DNA of 11,959 nt, from NCBI RefSeq assembly GCF_001279585.1, contig NZ_LGEC01000104.1, positions 1 to 11,959 on the forward strand, in the 5' to 3' direction. The notes beneath the pieces were generated by a model that had not been told where the DNA came from, ran no database searches, and was given only the letters and a program-made list of their open reading frames with translations. The DNA is from Nocardiopsis sp. NRRL B-16309. Its GTDB lineage: Bacteria > Actinomycetota > Actinomycetes > Streptosporangiales > Streptosporangiaceae. Of the stretch, positions 5,453 to 11,959 are shown in pieces (the first letter of the stretch is position 1; every line of letters starts with the position of its first letter). Made by a program: the position numbers and the translations under genes.

Positions 5453-7606
5453 ATGGCCGTCTACACCCCGAAGCGGTCCGACCACGACAGCGCCGCCGTG
5501 CGCGAGGTCCTGGACCGCGCGCGTGCGGCGGGCCGCACCGCGCTCACCGCGCCGGAGGGCCTGGCACTCGCCCAGGCCTACGGCATCCCCGTTCCGGGGG
5601 AGGCGCTGGCGACCTCCGCCGAGGAGGCCGCGGCCCTGGCCCGGGAACTGGGCCTGCCCGTGGTCGCCAAGATCGTCTCCCCCGACATCCTGCACAAGAC
5701 CGACGCCGGCGGCGTCGAGGTCGGCCTGGACAGCGCCGAGGCGGTGACCGCGGCCTACGAGCGCATCGTGGCCAACGCCCGCGCCTACGACGCCGACGCC
5801 CGCATCGACGGCGTCCAGATCCAGCAGATGGTGGGCGGCGGCCTGGAGGTGCTCATCGGCGCCACCACCGACCCCACGTTCGGCAAGGTCGTGGTGTTCG
5901 GCCTGGGCGGCGTGCTGGTGGAGGTCCTCAAGGACGTGTCCTTCCGGCTGGCACCGCTGACCCGCGAGGAGGCGCTGTCCCAGATCGGCGACATCCGCGC
6001 GGCCGAGGTGCTCGACGGCGTGCGCGGGAGCGCGGCGGTGGACCGCGAGGCACTGGCCGACGTCCTGGTCCGGCTCTCCGACCTGGTCGCGGACTTCCCC
6101 GAGATCGCCGAGGCCGACCTCAACCCCGTGTTCGCCTCCGAGACCGGCGCGATCGCCGCCGACCTGCGCTTCGTCCTGGACTTCGAGCCCGCCGAGGGCC
6201 CGCGCACGTTCTCGCGCGAGGAGATCCTGGCGTCGATGGAGCGCATCTTCAAACCCCGCTCGATCGCGATCATCGGCGCCTCCAACGAGGAGGGCAAGAT
6301 CGGCAACTCCGTCATCCGCAACATCGTCGACGGCGGGTACGAGGGCGAGATCCACCCCGTCAACCCCAAGGCGCCCGAGGTCTACGGCCGGACGGCCTAC
6401 GCCTCGATCACCGACGTCCCCGGCGACGTGGACGTCGCGGTCTTCGCCATCCCCGCCAAGTTCGTGGCGCGGGCCCTGGAGGAGGCCGGCCGCAAGGGCG
6501 TGGCGGGCGCGATCCTCATCCCCTCGGGCTTCGCCGAGACCGGGGAGCACGCACTCCAGGCGGAGGTCCTGGAGGTGGCCCGCCGCCACGGCGTGCGGCT
6601 GCTGGGCCCCAACATCTACGGCTACTACTACACGCCGGAGAAGCTGTCGGCGACCTTCTGCACCCCCTACGACGTGGCCGGGGGCACCGCGCTGACCTCC
6701 CAGTCCGGGGGCATCGGCATGGCGATCCTGGGCTACAGCCGCAGCACCCGCACGGGGGTGTCGGCGATCGTCGGCGTCGGCAACAAGGCCGACATCGACG
6801 AGGACGACCTGCTCACCTTCTTCGGCCAGGACGAGAACACCAACGCCGTGGCCATGCACCTGGAGGACCTCAAGGACGGCCGGGCGTTCGTCGCGGCCGC
6901 CCGCGAGGTCGTGCCGAAGAAGCCCGTCATCGTGCTCAAGGCCGGGCGCACCTCCGCCGGCGCCCGCGCCGCGGGCTCGCACACCGGGGCGCTCGCGGGC
7001 GACGACAAGGTCTACGACGACATCCTGCGCCAGGCGGGCGTGGTCCGGGCCCCGGGCCTGACCGAACTCCTGGAGTACGGCCGGGCGCTGCCCGTCATGG
7101 CCGCCCCGGCCGGCGAGAACATCGTCATCATCACCGGGGCCGGCGGTTCGGGCGTGCTGCTGTCCGACGCCGTGGTCGACAACGGGATGTCGCTGTACGA
7201 GATCCCGCCGGACCTGGACGAGGCCTTCCGCGCGTTCATCCCGCCGTTCGGCGCCGCCGGGAACCCGGTGGACATCACCGGCGGCGAGCCGCCCTCCACC
7301 TACGAGAAGACCATCCGCCTGGGCCTGGAGGACCCCCGGGTGCACTCCCTGGTCCTGGGCTACTGGCACACCATCGTCACCCCGCCGCTGGTCTTCGCCG
7401 ACGTCGTGATCGACGTGGCGACCAAGGCCCGCGCGGCGGGGATCGACAAGCCGATCGTGGCCTCGCTCTCGGGTGACACCGAGGTGGAGGCCGCCAGCGC
7501 CAAGCTGTTCGAGCACGGGATCGTCGCCTACCCCTACACCACCGAGATGCCGGTGAAGGTGCTGGGCGCGAAGTACCGCTGGGCCCGCGCCGCCGGACTG
7601 CTCTGA
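5453..7606 (+). CDS. Acyl-CoA synthetase (ADP/NDP-forming), single-chain ATP-grasp + SucD-like protein
   Basis: This 717-residue enzyme of the ADP-forming acetyl-CoA synthetase (Acd/Pat) superfamily catalyses acyl-CoA + ADP + Pi with acid + CoA + ATP, in either direction. Domain order is beta then alpha: ATP-grasp at about 20-235, CoA-binding Rossmann domain at about 262-355 (PRSIAIIGAS), then two SucD-like flavodoxin domains (about 370-700). Both phosphorylation-relay histidines of ADP-forming enzymes appear present: His81 in DILHKTDAGGV (ATP-grasp side) and His510 in GSHTGALAG (alpha side). It is therefore likely catalytic and not a degenerate Pat-type subunit. No acetyltransferase (GNAT) domain is attached. 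The start lies only 4 nt after the frc stop; the nearest GGAG (5437-5440) is 12 nt upstream, inside frc, so translational coupling is likely. In this operon it could activate oxalate, or harvest ATP from formyl-CoA or another acyl-CoA. Family secure, substrate inferred. Confidence 0.88.
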   Translation: MAVYTPKRSDHDSAAVREVLDRARAAGRTALTAPEGLALAQAYGIPVPGEALATSAEEAAALARELGLPVVAKIVSPDILHKTDAGGVEVGLDSAEAVTAAYERIVANARAYDADARIDGVQIQQMVGGGLEVLIGATTDPTFGKVVVFGLGGVLVEVLKDVSFRLAPLTREEALSQIGDIRAAEVLDGVRGSAAVDREALADVLVRLSDLVADFPEIAEADLNPVFASETGAIAADLRFVLDFEPAEGPRTFSREEILASMERIFKPRSIAIIGASNEEGKIGNSVIRNIVDGGYEGEIHPVNPKAPEVYGRTAYASITDVPGDVDVAVFAIPAKFVARALEEAGRKGVAGAILIPSGFAETGEHALQAEVLEVARRHGVRLLGPNIYGYYYTPEKLSATFCTPYDVAGGTALTSQSGGIGMAILGYSRSTRTGVSAIVGVGNKADIDEDDLLTFFGQDENTNAVAMHLEDLKDGRAFVAAAREVVPKKPVIVLKAGRTSAGARAAGSHTGALAGDDKVYDDILRQAGVVRAPGLTELLEYGRALPVMAAPAGENIVIITGAGGSGVLLSDAVVDNGMSLYEIPPDLDEAFRAFIPPFGAAGNPVDITGGEPPSTYEKTIRLGLEDPRVHSLVLGYWHTIVTPPLVFADVVIDVATKARAAGIDKPIVASLSGDTEVEAASAKLFEHGIVAYPYTTEMPVKVLGAKYRWARAAGLL

Positions 7607-7611
7607 CCGCG

Positions 7612-7641
7612 GGTGGGGCGCCCTGGGCCGGGGCACCCACC
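7612..7641 (+). terminator. Imperfect GC-rich hairpin just after the acyl-CoA synthetase gene
   Basis: GGTGGG (7612-7617) pairs with CCCACC (7636-7641). An inner GCCC (7620-7623) pairs with GGGC (7631-7634) around a 7-nt loop, with small bulges between the stems. It begins 5 nt past the stop codon and has no T-tract, which is common for actinobacterial terminators. It may act together with the stronger hairpin at 7718-7757. Confidence 0.4.
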
Positions 7642-7717
7642 ACCGCCCGGGGGAACTCCGCGAGGGAAGGGCCACCACCCTCCACGGAGCCTCCGGCGCG
7701 GAATCCGACTCACGATG

Positions 7718-7757
7718 GGCCGGGGAGCACGCGAAGCCGCCGTGTGCTCTCCCGGCC
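7718..7757 (+). terminator. Long hairpin, probable end of the frc operon
   Basis: GGCCGGGGAGCACGCG (7718-7733) and CGTGTGCTCTCCCGGCC (7741-7757) form about 16 pairs, with one bulged T and one G-T wobble, around the 7-nt loop AAGCCGC. No T-run follows. It lies in the 271-base gap between the synthetase and Nramp-like genes, so it most likely separates the two transcription units. The rest of the gap (7758-7863) shows no gene; a promoter for the next gene must lie there but no clear hexamers stand out. Confidence 0.55.
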
Positions 7758-7877
7758 ACCCGTCACCGTCCGTCCCACCAGGAGCCGCCCTGGTGTTCAA
7801 CGAGAGGAGAGCGTGTCCCTGGGGGCTGCAGGGGGCAGTGAAACACACATGTAACAAGTAGACGAGGGAGTCTCCCG

Positions 7878-9482
7878 ATGACCCCACCCCCCAATCCCTC
7901 CGAGAGCGCGGGCGCCGAACCCCCGGTCGAAACGGCCAGCGACCGCCCCCACGTCCCCGCCCAGCGACAGGCGCCTCCCCCCGAGGCGGACTCGAACTCC
8001 GCGACCCCCACGGCCGACGCGGCGGCCGCCCCCCAGGAGGAGGAGCGCTTCTGGAAGGCCGGCCGACTGGAGCCGATGCCGATCCGGCGCCTGCCCAAGG
8101 CGCCTCCCTCCATCCACATCCTCGGCCCGACCGTGTTCCTCGTCGCGCTCGGCGTGGGCATGGGCGAGTCCTACATGTGGCCGCGGCTCGTCCTGGTCTT
8201 CGGCCCGGAGATCCGCTGGCTGTTCCTGGTCGGCGTCTCCCTCCAGGCCGTGGTCATGCTGGAGATGTCCCGCTACGCCATGGCGACGGGCGAGAGCATC
8301 TTCTACGGCGCCGCGCGGGTCTTCAAGCCACTGATGTGGTTCTTCTTCCTCACGGCCATCCTGGTCTACATCTGGCCGGGCCACCTGTCCGCGGGTGCCT
8401 CGGCGTTCGAGCGGGTGACCGGCATCCCCTGGCAGCTGACCGCGGTCTCCGGGATGCTCCTGGTCGGCGTGGTCTTCACGTTGGCGAAGGTCATCTACAA
8501 CCTGCTGGAGAACGTGCTGTCGATCTGTATCGGCCTGCTGGTGGTCGGTACGTCCGTGGTCGCGGCGATGGTCGGCAACCTGTCCGACCTGACGTCCACG
8601 ATCTCCGGAATGTTCGCGTTCGGCTACTTCCCGGCGGAGGCCACGACCGCCGCGTGGTTCCCGATCATCGTCGGCTCCATCGCCTTCGCCGGCCCCTCGG
8701 GCATGCAGCAGATGTGGTACACGCTGCACCTGCGGGACAAGGGCGCGGGCATGGGCGCGCACATCCCCAAGATCCGCGGGCTGCGGCACTCCGGTGAGCA
8801 GGAGACGATGCCCACGCGCGGCTTCATGTTCGACACCTCCGACCCCGAGGAGATGGAGAAGTGGAAGGGCTGGCGGCGCTGGGTCACCTTCGACGCGCTG
8901 GTCCTGTTCTGGGGCATCACGATGCTGGTGACCATCTCGTTCACCGTGCTCGCCCAGTCCGCCGCCCGGTTCGACCCGAACGTCGCCGAACTGATCCGCG
9001 CCGGTGACCGGGACGCCTCCCTGGACGCGATGGCCGCCTCCTTCTCGGCGGCGGGCAGCCCGATCCTGGGCACGGTGTTCTTCTGCTTCATCGCGCTCAT
9101 CGGGCTCAACGCCACGCTGGGACTGTTCGACTCGTTCTCCCGCGGCCAGGCCGACATGACGTTCAACTTCGTGCCCGGGGCCAAGAAGATCGGGATGTCG
9201 AAGCTGTACGCGATCTTCCTCTGGGGCCTGATCGCCTTCGGCATCGTCATCCTGCTCTTCGGCCCGGCGGACGGCCCGGCGTCCATCCTGGACATCCTCG
9301 CCTTCCTGTCGTCGTTCGCCATGGGCGCCTACTGCGTGGTGCTGCTGCTGGTCAACAACATCACGCTGCCCAAGCCGATCCGGCCGGGGATCGTCTCGAA
9401 CGCGATCATCGCCTTCGCGGCGGTGTTCTACCTCGGCGCCCTGTTCTACTCGCTGGCCGCCTTCGGGATCGTGATCGCCTGA
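7878..9482 (+). CDS. Nramp-related membrane transporter with non-canonical substrate motifs
   Basis: This 534-residue integral membrane protein has a Nramp (APC/LeuT-fold) plan. Residues 1-80 are a Pro/Ala/Glu-rich, probably disordered cytoplasmic tail with no signal peptide. Helix 1 begins at about residue 82 (GPTVFLVALG), and about 10-11 helices follow. EMSRYAMATGES (129-140) is a good match to the helix-3 signature of Nramp proteins. The metal-binding motifs differ: the helix-1 DPGN is replaced by GVGMGES (92-98), and the helix-6 (M/A)PH motif by AGPSGMQQMW (271-280). Transport of Mn/Fe cannot be assumed. A hydrophilic loop at 285-335 lies between membrane segments. The start at 7878 follows GAGGGAG by 7 nt. 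It overlaps the next gene by one base, so the two are probably partners. Family moderately sure, substrate unknown. Confidence 0.75.
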   Translation: MTPPPNPSESAGAEPPVETASDRPHVPAQRQAPPPEADSNSATPTADAAAAPQEEERFWKAGRLEPMPIRRLPKAPPSIHILGPTVFLVALGVGMGESYMWPRLVLVFGPEIRWLFLVGVSLQAVVMLEMSRYAMATGESIFYGAARVFKPLMWFFFLTAILVYIWPGHLSAGASAFERVTGIPWQLTAVSGMLLVGVVFTLAKVIYNLLENVLSICIGLLVVGTSVVAAMVGNLSDLTSTISGMFAFGYFPAEATTAAWFPIIVGSIAFAGPSGMQQMWYTLHLRDKGAGMGAHIPKIRGLRHSGEQETMPTRGFMFDTSDPEEMEKWKGWRRWVTFDALVLFWGITMLVTISFTVLAQSAARFDPNVAELIRAGDRDASLDAMAASFSAAGSPILGTVFFCFIALIGLNATLGLFDSFSRGQADMTFNFVPGAKKIGMSKLYAIFLWGLIAFGIVILLFGPADGPASILDILAFLSSFAMGAYCVVLLLVNNITLPKPIRPGIVSNAIIAFAAVFYLGALFYSLAAFGIVIA

Positions 9483-10045
9483 TGCACGCTCCACTCACCC
9501 TCCCGGGGGGCCGGTCCCTGCGCGACAACGCGGAGGTCGCGGTCCCCGGAGCGGCCATCGGACTGGTGGCGGGACTGTTCGCGATGGGCGTCGCGATGAT
9601 GGCCGGCCTCCCGCCGGCGGTCACCGTCACCATCGGTGCCGGGCTCGGCGTTCCGCTGGCGCTGTTCGGCGCCGGATACTGCGTCCTGCTGGCACGGGGG
9701 GTCTTCGGCATCGGTGCGGTGGCCCCCCTGGCCCTGTACTGGTTCGTCGGCTTCCCCCTCGCCCGGCTGATCGACTCCTACGCCGTGGCGGCCGCGCTCG
9801 GAAGCGACACCGTGCTCGACGAACCGCTCCTGTCCTTCCTCGCGCTACAGGCGATGCTGAGCTTCGGCTTCACCATCGGCTTCCTGTGGCTGCACGAACG
9901 GATCGCGCCGCGATGGCTGCTGCGCGTCCGCGACCACAACGCCGTGGCCGCGGGGCTGGTCGAGCGCTACATGGAGCACGCCATCCACCTCAACCAGCGG
10001 CGCCGGGTCCCGGGCCCCCGTCGGAAGCCCTCGAACAACTCCTGA
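9482..10045 (+). CDS. Four-helix membrane protein of unknown function, translationally coupled to the Nramp-like gene
   Basis: I do not recognise a family for this 187-residue protein. It has four clear hydrophobic segments at about 21-41, 46-70, 75-97 and 116-137. A short loop with acidic residues (98-115) separates the third and fourth. A basic cytoplasmic tail (138-187) ends in RRRVPGPRRKPSNNS; its HERIAPRWLLRVRDHN stretch looks amphipathic. The start codon overlaps the upstream stop in TGATG and there is no separate strong ribosome binding site, so translation is probably by re-initiation. That arrangement suggests an accessory subunit or stabiliser of the Nramp-like transporter (inference). 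Confidence 0.8.
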   Translation: MHAPLTLPGGRSLRDNAEVAVPGAAIGLVAGLFAMGVAMMAGLPPAVTVTIGAGLGVPLALFGAGYCVLLARGVFGIGAVAPLALYWFVGFPLARLIDSYAVAAALGSDTVLDEPLLSFLALQAMLSFGFTIGFLWLHERIAPRWLLRVRDHNAVAAGLVERYMEHAIHLNQRRRVPGPRRKPSNNS

Positions 10046-10060
10046 CAGTCACCGTGGTGC

Positions 10061-10099
10061 CAGCGGAGTGGCCTCGCCGCCACTCCGCCGGCTCCGCTG
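10061..10099 (+). promoter_or_regulatory. Leader with two mutually exclusive hairpins before the TerC-family gene
   Basis: A perfect 10-bp stem, GCGGAGTGGC (10063-10072) with GCCACTCCGC (10079-10088), closes a 6-nt loop. The overlapping CAGCGGAG (10061-10068) can instead pair with CTCCGCTG (10092-10099). Only one can form at a time. The first stem may simply terminate the upstream two-gene unit, since it lies 18 nt after that stop; the overlap also allows attenuation of the TerC gene. It does not resemble the yybP-ykoY manganese riboswitch that precedes some TerC/Alx genes. Confidence 0.4.
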
Positions 10100-10127
10100 T
10101 GCCCGCACGAGCACCTGGAGAGACAAC

Positions 10128-11189
10128 GTGGACATCCAACCGTGGGTCTGGGCCGTCACCATCACGGTCCTGCTGGCCGTCATCGCGGTCGACTTCGTCA
10201 TCATCGCGCGCAGACCCCATGAGCCATCGATGCGGGAGGCGGCCGCCTGGATCGGCGTCTACGTCTCCCTGGCCATCGCCTTCGGCATCGGCCTCGGATT
10301 CCTGAGCACTCCGGCCCAGAGCCTGGACTTCTTCACCGGCTGGATCGTCGAGTACTCGATGAGCGTCGACAACCTGTTCGTCTTCATCCTCATCCTGGGG
10401 TCGTTCGCGGTCCCGGCCCAGCACCGCCAGCGGGTCCTGCTGGTGGGCATCGCGCTCGCCCTGCTGTTCCGCGGGCTGTTCATCGCCCTGGGCGCGGCGG
10501 TCGTGAACGCCTTCGCCGGCGTCTTCTTCCTCTTCGGCGCGTTCCTGCTGTTCACGGCGTGGAAGCTGATCACCGAGTCGGGTGACGACGAAGAGGGGTA
10601 CAAGGAGAACGCGGCGGTCCGGATGGTGCGGCGGTTCCTGCCGACCACGGACCGGTACCACGAGGCGAAGCTGACCGTGCGCATCGACGGCAAGCGCGTG
10701 GTCACGCCGATGCTGATGGTGATGATCGCCGTCGGCCTCACCGACATCCTGTTCGCGCTCGACTCGATCCCCGCCATCTTCGGTATCACCCAGGAGCCCT
10801 ACCTGGTCTTCACCGCCAACGCGTTCGCGCTGATGGGGCTGCGCCAGCTGTACTTCCTCATCGGCGGCCTGCTGACCAAGCTGGTGCACCTGAACAAGGG
10901 CCTGTCCGTGATCCTGGGCTTCATCGGTCTGAAGCTCATCCTGCACGCCTTGCACGAGACCACCGACTGGCACGTGCCCGAGATCGGCACCCTGACGTCC
11001 CTGTTCGTCATCCTGGCCACGCTCGCCATCACGACCATGACCAGCCTGCTCAGCGCCAGGGCGACCGCCGCCAAGGAGGCGGCCTCCGTCGGGGCCGAGC
11101 ACGGGAGGGAGTCCGAGACGGCGCACGCCGCCGCCTCGCACGGGCGGCCGGATGACGACGACGAGGTGCCCTCCCGCGTGGGCGGGTGA
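10128..11189 (+). CDS. TerC/Alx-family membrane protein, putative metal-ion homeostasis
   Basis: This 353-residue polytopic membrane protein of the TerC family is linked in other bacteria to manganese export, metalation of secreted enzymes and tellurite resistance. It has about 9 predicted helices. Signature acidic membrane motifs are present: EYSMSVDNLFVF (75-86), with the conserved Asp81, and ALDSIPA (210-216), with Asp212. NAFALMGLRQLYF (231-243) and a long cytoplasmic loop at about 148-190 are also typical. The C-terminal tail (310-353) is hydrophilic with a DDDDE run (342-346). The GTG at 10128 is chosen because GGAG lies 7 nt upstream and the protein then starts right before helix 1; an in-frame ATG at 10068 would read through the leader hairpin. 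It follows a putative transporter pair, so the neighbourhood may serve metal balance (inference). Family call strong; the exact ion is not determinable here. Confidence 0.93.
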   Translation: MDIQPWVWAVTITVLLAVIAVDFVIIARRPHEPSMREAAAWIGVYVSLAIAFGIGLGFLSTPAQSLDFFTGWIVEYSMSVDNLFVFILILGSFAVPAQHRQRVLLVGIALALLFRGLFIALGAAVVNAFAGVFFLFGAFLLFTAWKLITESGDDEEGYKENAAVRMVRRFLPTTDRYHEAKLTVRIDGKRVVTPMLMVMIAVGLTDILFALDSIPAIFGITQEPYLVFTANAFALMGLRQLYFLIGGLLTKLVHLNKGLSVILGFIGLKLILHALHETTDWHVPEIGTLTSLFVILATLAITTMTSLLSARATAAKEAASVGAEHGRESETAHAAASHGRPDDDDEVPSRVGG

Positions 11190-11247
11190 TCCCCGCGCGG
11201 CGGACCCGCACACGTGCGTGTCATCGTCCGCGTCCTCGAACACGCGT

Positions 11248-11277
11248 GGCCCCCGGCGGAGCGTTCCGCCGGGGGCC
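11248..11277 (+). terminator. Strong perfect-stem terminator after the TerC-family gene
   Basis: GGCCCCCGGCGGA (11248-11260) and its exact complement TCCGCCGGGGGCC (11265-11277) form a 13-bp stem with loop GCGT. Flanking CACGCG and CGCGTG can extend it with a bulge. It stands 58 nt past the TerC stop and has no T-tract. Confidence 0.8.
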
Positions 11278-11303
11278 GCGCGCGTGCGACCCGGGCAGAA
11301 AGT

Positions 11304-11398
11304 AAATCATGCCAAATTCGGACGAATCATAAATACCGCGATCCAAGAAGAACCCCCACCCCCGAAAGGCGACGAAATTACCTCCCGGTAGCGTCGCC
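11304..11398 (+). promoter_or_regulatory. AT-richer region with short repeats and a two-part hairpin, upstream of the terminal gene
   Basis: The 11278-11524 gap is clearly less GC-rich than the coding DNA. It holds AATCAT twice (11305-11310, 11325-11330; 20-bp offset) around the inverted repeat ATTCG-GA-CGAAT (11316-11327). It also holds a two-part hairpin: GGCGACG (11368-11374) pairs with CGTCGCC (11392-11398), and within it TACC (11379-11382) pairs with GGTA (11387-11390) around TCCC. I cannot place the promoter with confidence. Promoter/operator or leader RNA functions are both possible. Confidence 0.35.
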
Positions 11399-11489
11399 CT
11401 CCACACCGCCCATGCCCTAATCTTGCTGACAAACACAACCGAACAAGCGGAGGCCCCGCGACGCTAGCAAGCGCCCGAGGCCGTGGCCA

Positions 11490-11520
11490 GCAATTTCACA
11501 CCTTTAACGCAAAGGATTGC
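11490..11520 (+). promoter_or_regulatory. Hairpin sequestering the ribosome binding site of the terminal gene
   Basis: The uninterrupted strand AAAGGATTGC (11511-11520) pairs with CCTTT (11501-11505) and GCAAT (11490-11494) on the 5' side. There is a 6-nt TTCACA bulge and a 5-nt AACGC loop, for ten Watson-Crick pairs in total. AAAGGA is the Shine-Dalgarno, 8 nt before the ATG at 11525, so folding would block initiation. Confidence 0.5.
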
Positions 11521-11524
11521 CGAC

Positions 11525-11959
11525 ATGGCTCACTCTAGCCCTGCCGTCCTCAGCTATGCCATCGCCCTCCTCCGGGCGACCATCGGAGCCCTGTTCTCCC
11601 CCGCGCGCGGGCGCCACTCGGCCGCCCGCCGGCGCCGCTCCACCCGGGTCCGCCGCTACGCGCCCGTCCCGGCTCCCACGCAGGCCAGCGCTGCTTTGGT
11701 GCCGCGCCCGGCGCCTCGTCCCGCATCTCGCCCGGCGCCGCCCGCGTCTCGCCCGGCGCCCCGCCTGGCCCCGCCGCCCGCGCCGATCCCGGCCGAAGAC
11801 GTCGCCCTGGTGCGCGGCTACTACCGGGCCTTCGAGAACGAACGCGACCTCGCCCGCGTCCAGGCCGACGCCCTGCGCCGCCTCGACCAGTGGACCGCCC
11901 GGCCCCCGGTCGGCGACCTGCTCGCCCCCGTGCCCGCGCCCCGGCGCCCCGAGCGGGTG
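11525..11959 (+). CDS. Hypothetical Pro/Arg/Ala-rich protein, N-terminal 145 residues; continues past window
   Basis: This is an unrecognised gene, open to the right edge. A short hydrophobic stretch (about 7-24) is followed by a very basic Arg cluster (27-44). Next is a low-complexity Pro/Ala/Arg linker (about 47-88) built from PASRPAP-like units. Then comes an ordered-looking segment, EDVALVRGYYRAFENERD followed by LARVQADALRRLDQW, which is probably helical. Small actinobacterial proteins with an LVR-x-Y-x-x-x-x-E segment are common and generally uncharacterised; this resemblance is from memory. Strong third-position GC and a good AAAGGA site 8 nt upstream support it as real. The leader before it suggests post-transcriptional control. 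Confidence 0.7.
   Translation, partial: MAHSSPAVLSYAIALLRATIGALFSPARGRHSAARRRRSTRVRRYAPVPAPTQASAALVPRPAPRPASRPAPPASRPAPRLAPPPAPIPAEDVALVRGYYRAFENERDLARVQADALRRLDQWTARPPVGDLLAPVPAPRRPERV

Noticed and set aside
5261..7759. 832-codon antisense open frame opposite the acyl-CoA synthetase
   Set aside because: This is a GC-bias artefact: an Asp/Val/Gly/His-rich shadow with no recognisable domain, lying opposite a well-defined enzyme.
7613..7861. Small 82-codon open frame between the synthetase and Nramp-like genes
   Set aside because: It runs through both GC-rich hairpins, has no ribosome binding site, and its Pro/Gly/Arg-rich product looks random.
7797..9494. 565-codon antisense open frame opposite the Nramp-like gene
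   Set aside because: The translation is a charged low-complexity shadow, while the plus-strand frame encodes clear membrane helices with Nramp signatures.
10046..10127. yybP-ykoY manganese riboswitch before the TerC-family gene
   Set aside because: The gap is only 82 nt and none of the characteristic conserved loops are visible; only simple alternative hairpins are.
9990..11243. Antisense open frame opposite the TerC-family gene
   Set aside because: Its composition is Gln/Asp/Glu/His low complexity, and the TerC motifs are on the plus strand.
11152..11436. Short open frames on both strands across the TerC terminator and the AT-rich gap
   Set aside because: They traverse the 13-bp terminator stem and lack plausible ribosome binding sites and protein-like sequence.

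Overview
The window is high-GC DNA with strongly G/C-biased third codon positions and GTG starts beside ATG. This fits an actinobacterium, with a Nocardiopsis/Streptosporangiales-like flavour in its SucC and in the small protein at the right edge; the genus call is inference. There are eight protein-coding genes: two run off the window edges and six are complete. I see no tRNA, rRNA, CRISPR array or mobile element.

Left part (1-7606) reads as an oxalate / acyl-CoA module. A partial sucC-type gene (minus strand, 1-813) is divergent from an OxlT-like oxalate/formate-family MFS transporter gene (965-2362). Next come three tightly packed plus-strand genes: a ThDP-dependent decarboxylase/lyase (2498-4201), a formyl-CoA:oxalate CoA-transferase (frc, 4219-5448) and a single-chain ADP-forming acyl-CoA synthetase (5453-7606). 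The likely scheme is as follows. OxlT-like MFS moves oxalate and formate. Frc makes oxalyl-CoA. The ThDP enzyme decarboxylates oxalyl-CoA to formyl-CoA, or acts as a 2-hydroxyacyl-CoA lyase. The synthetase either activates an acid or recovers ATP from an acyl-CoA. The ThDP enzyme is not a canonical oxalyl-CoA decarboxylase, which is the main biochemical puzzle.

The module appears to have its own operator. A 17-bp palindrome with core ATAC-N-GTAT occurs twice between sucC and the MFS gene (855-871 and 936-952) and once before the ThDP gene (2369-2385). It looks like a GntR/FadR-type site. No regulator gene lies in the window.

Middle-right part (7607-11277): two GC-rich hairpins follow the synthetase gene. 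Then come an Nramp-related transporter gene that lacks the usual metal-binding motifs (7878-9482), an overlapping gene for a four-helix membrane protein (9482-10045), a leader with mutually exclusive hairpins, and a TerC-family gene (10128-11189) ended by a strong perfect-stem terminator (11248-11277).

Right end (11278-11959): a relatively AT-rich, structured leader contains a hairpin that would bury the ribosome binding site of a Pro/Arg/Ala-rich hypothetical protein gene that is cut off by the window edge.
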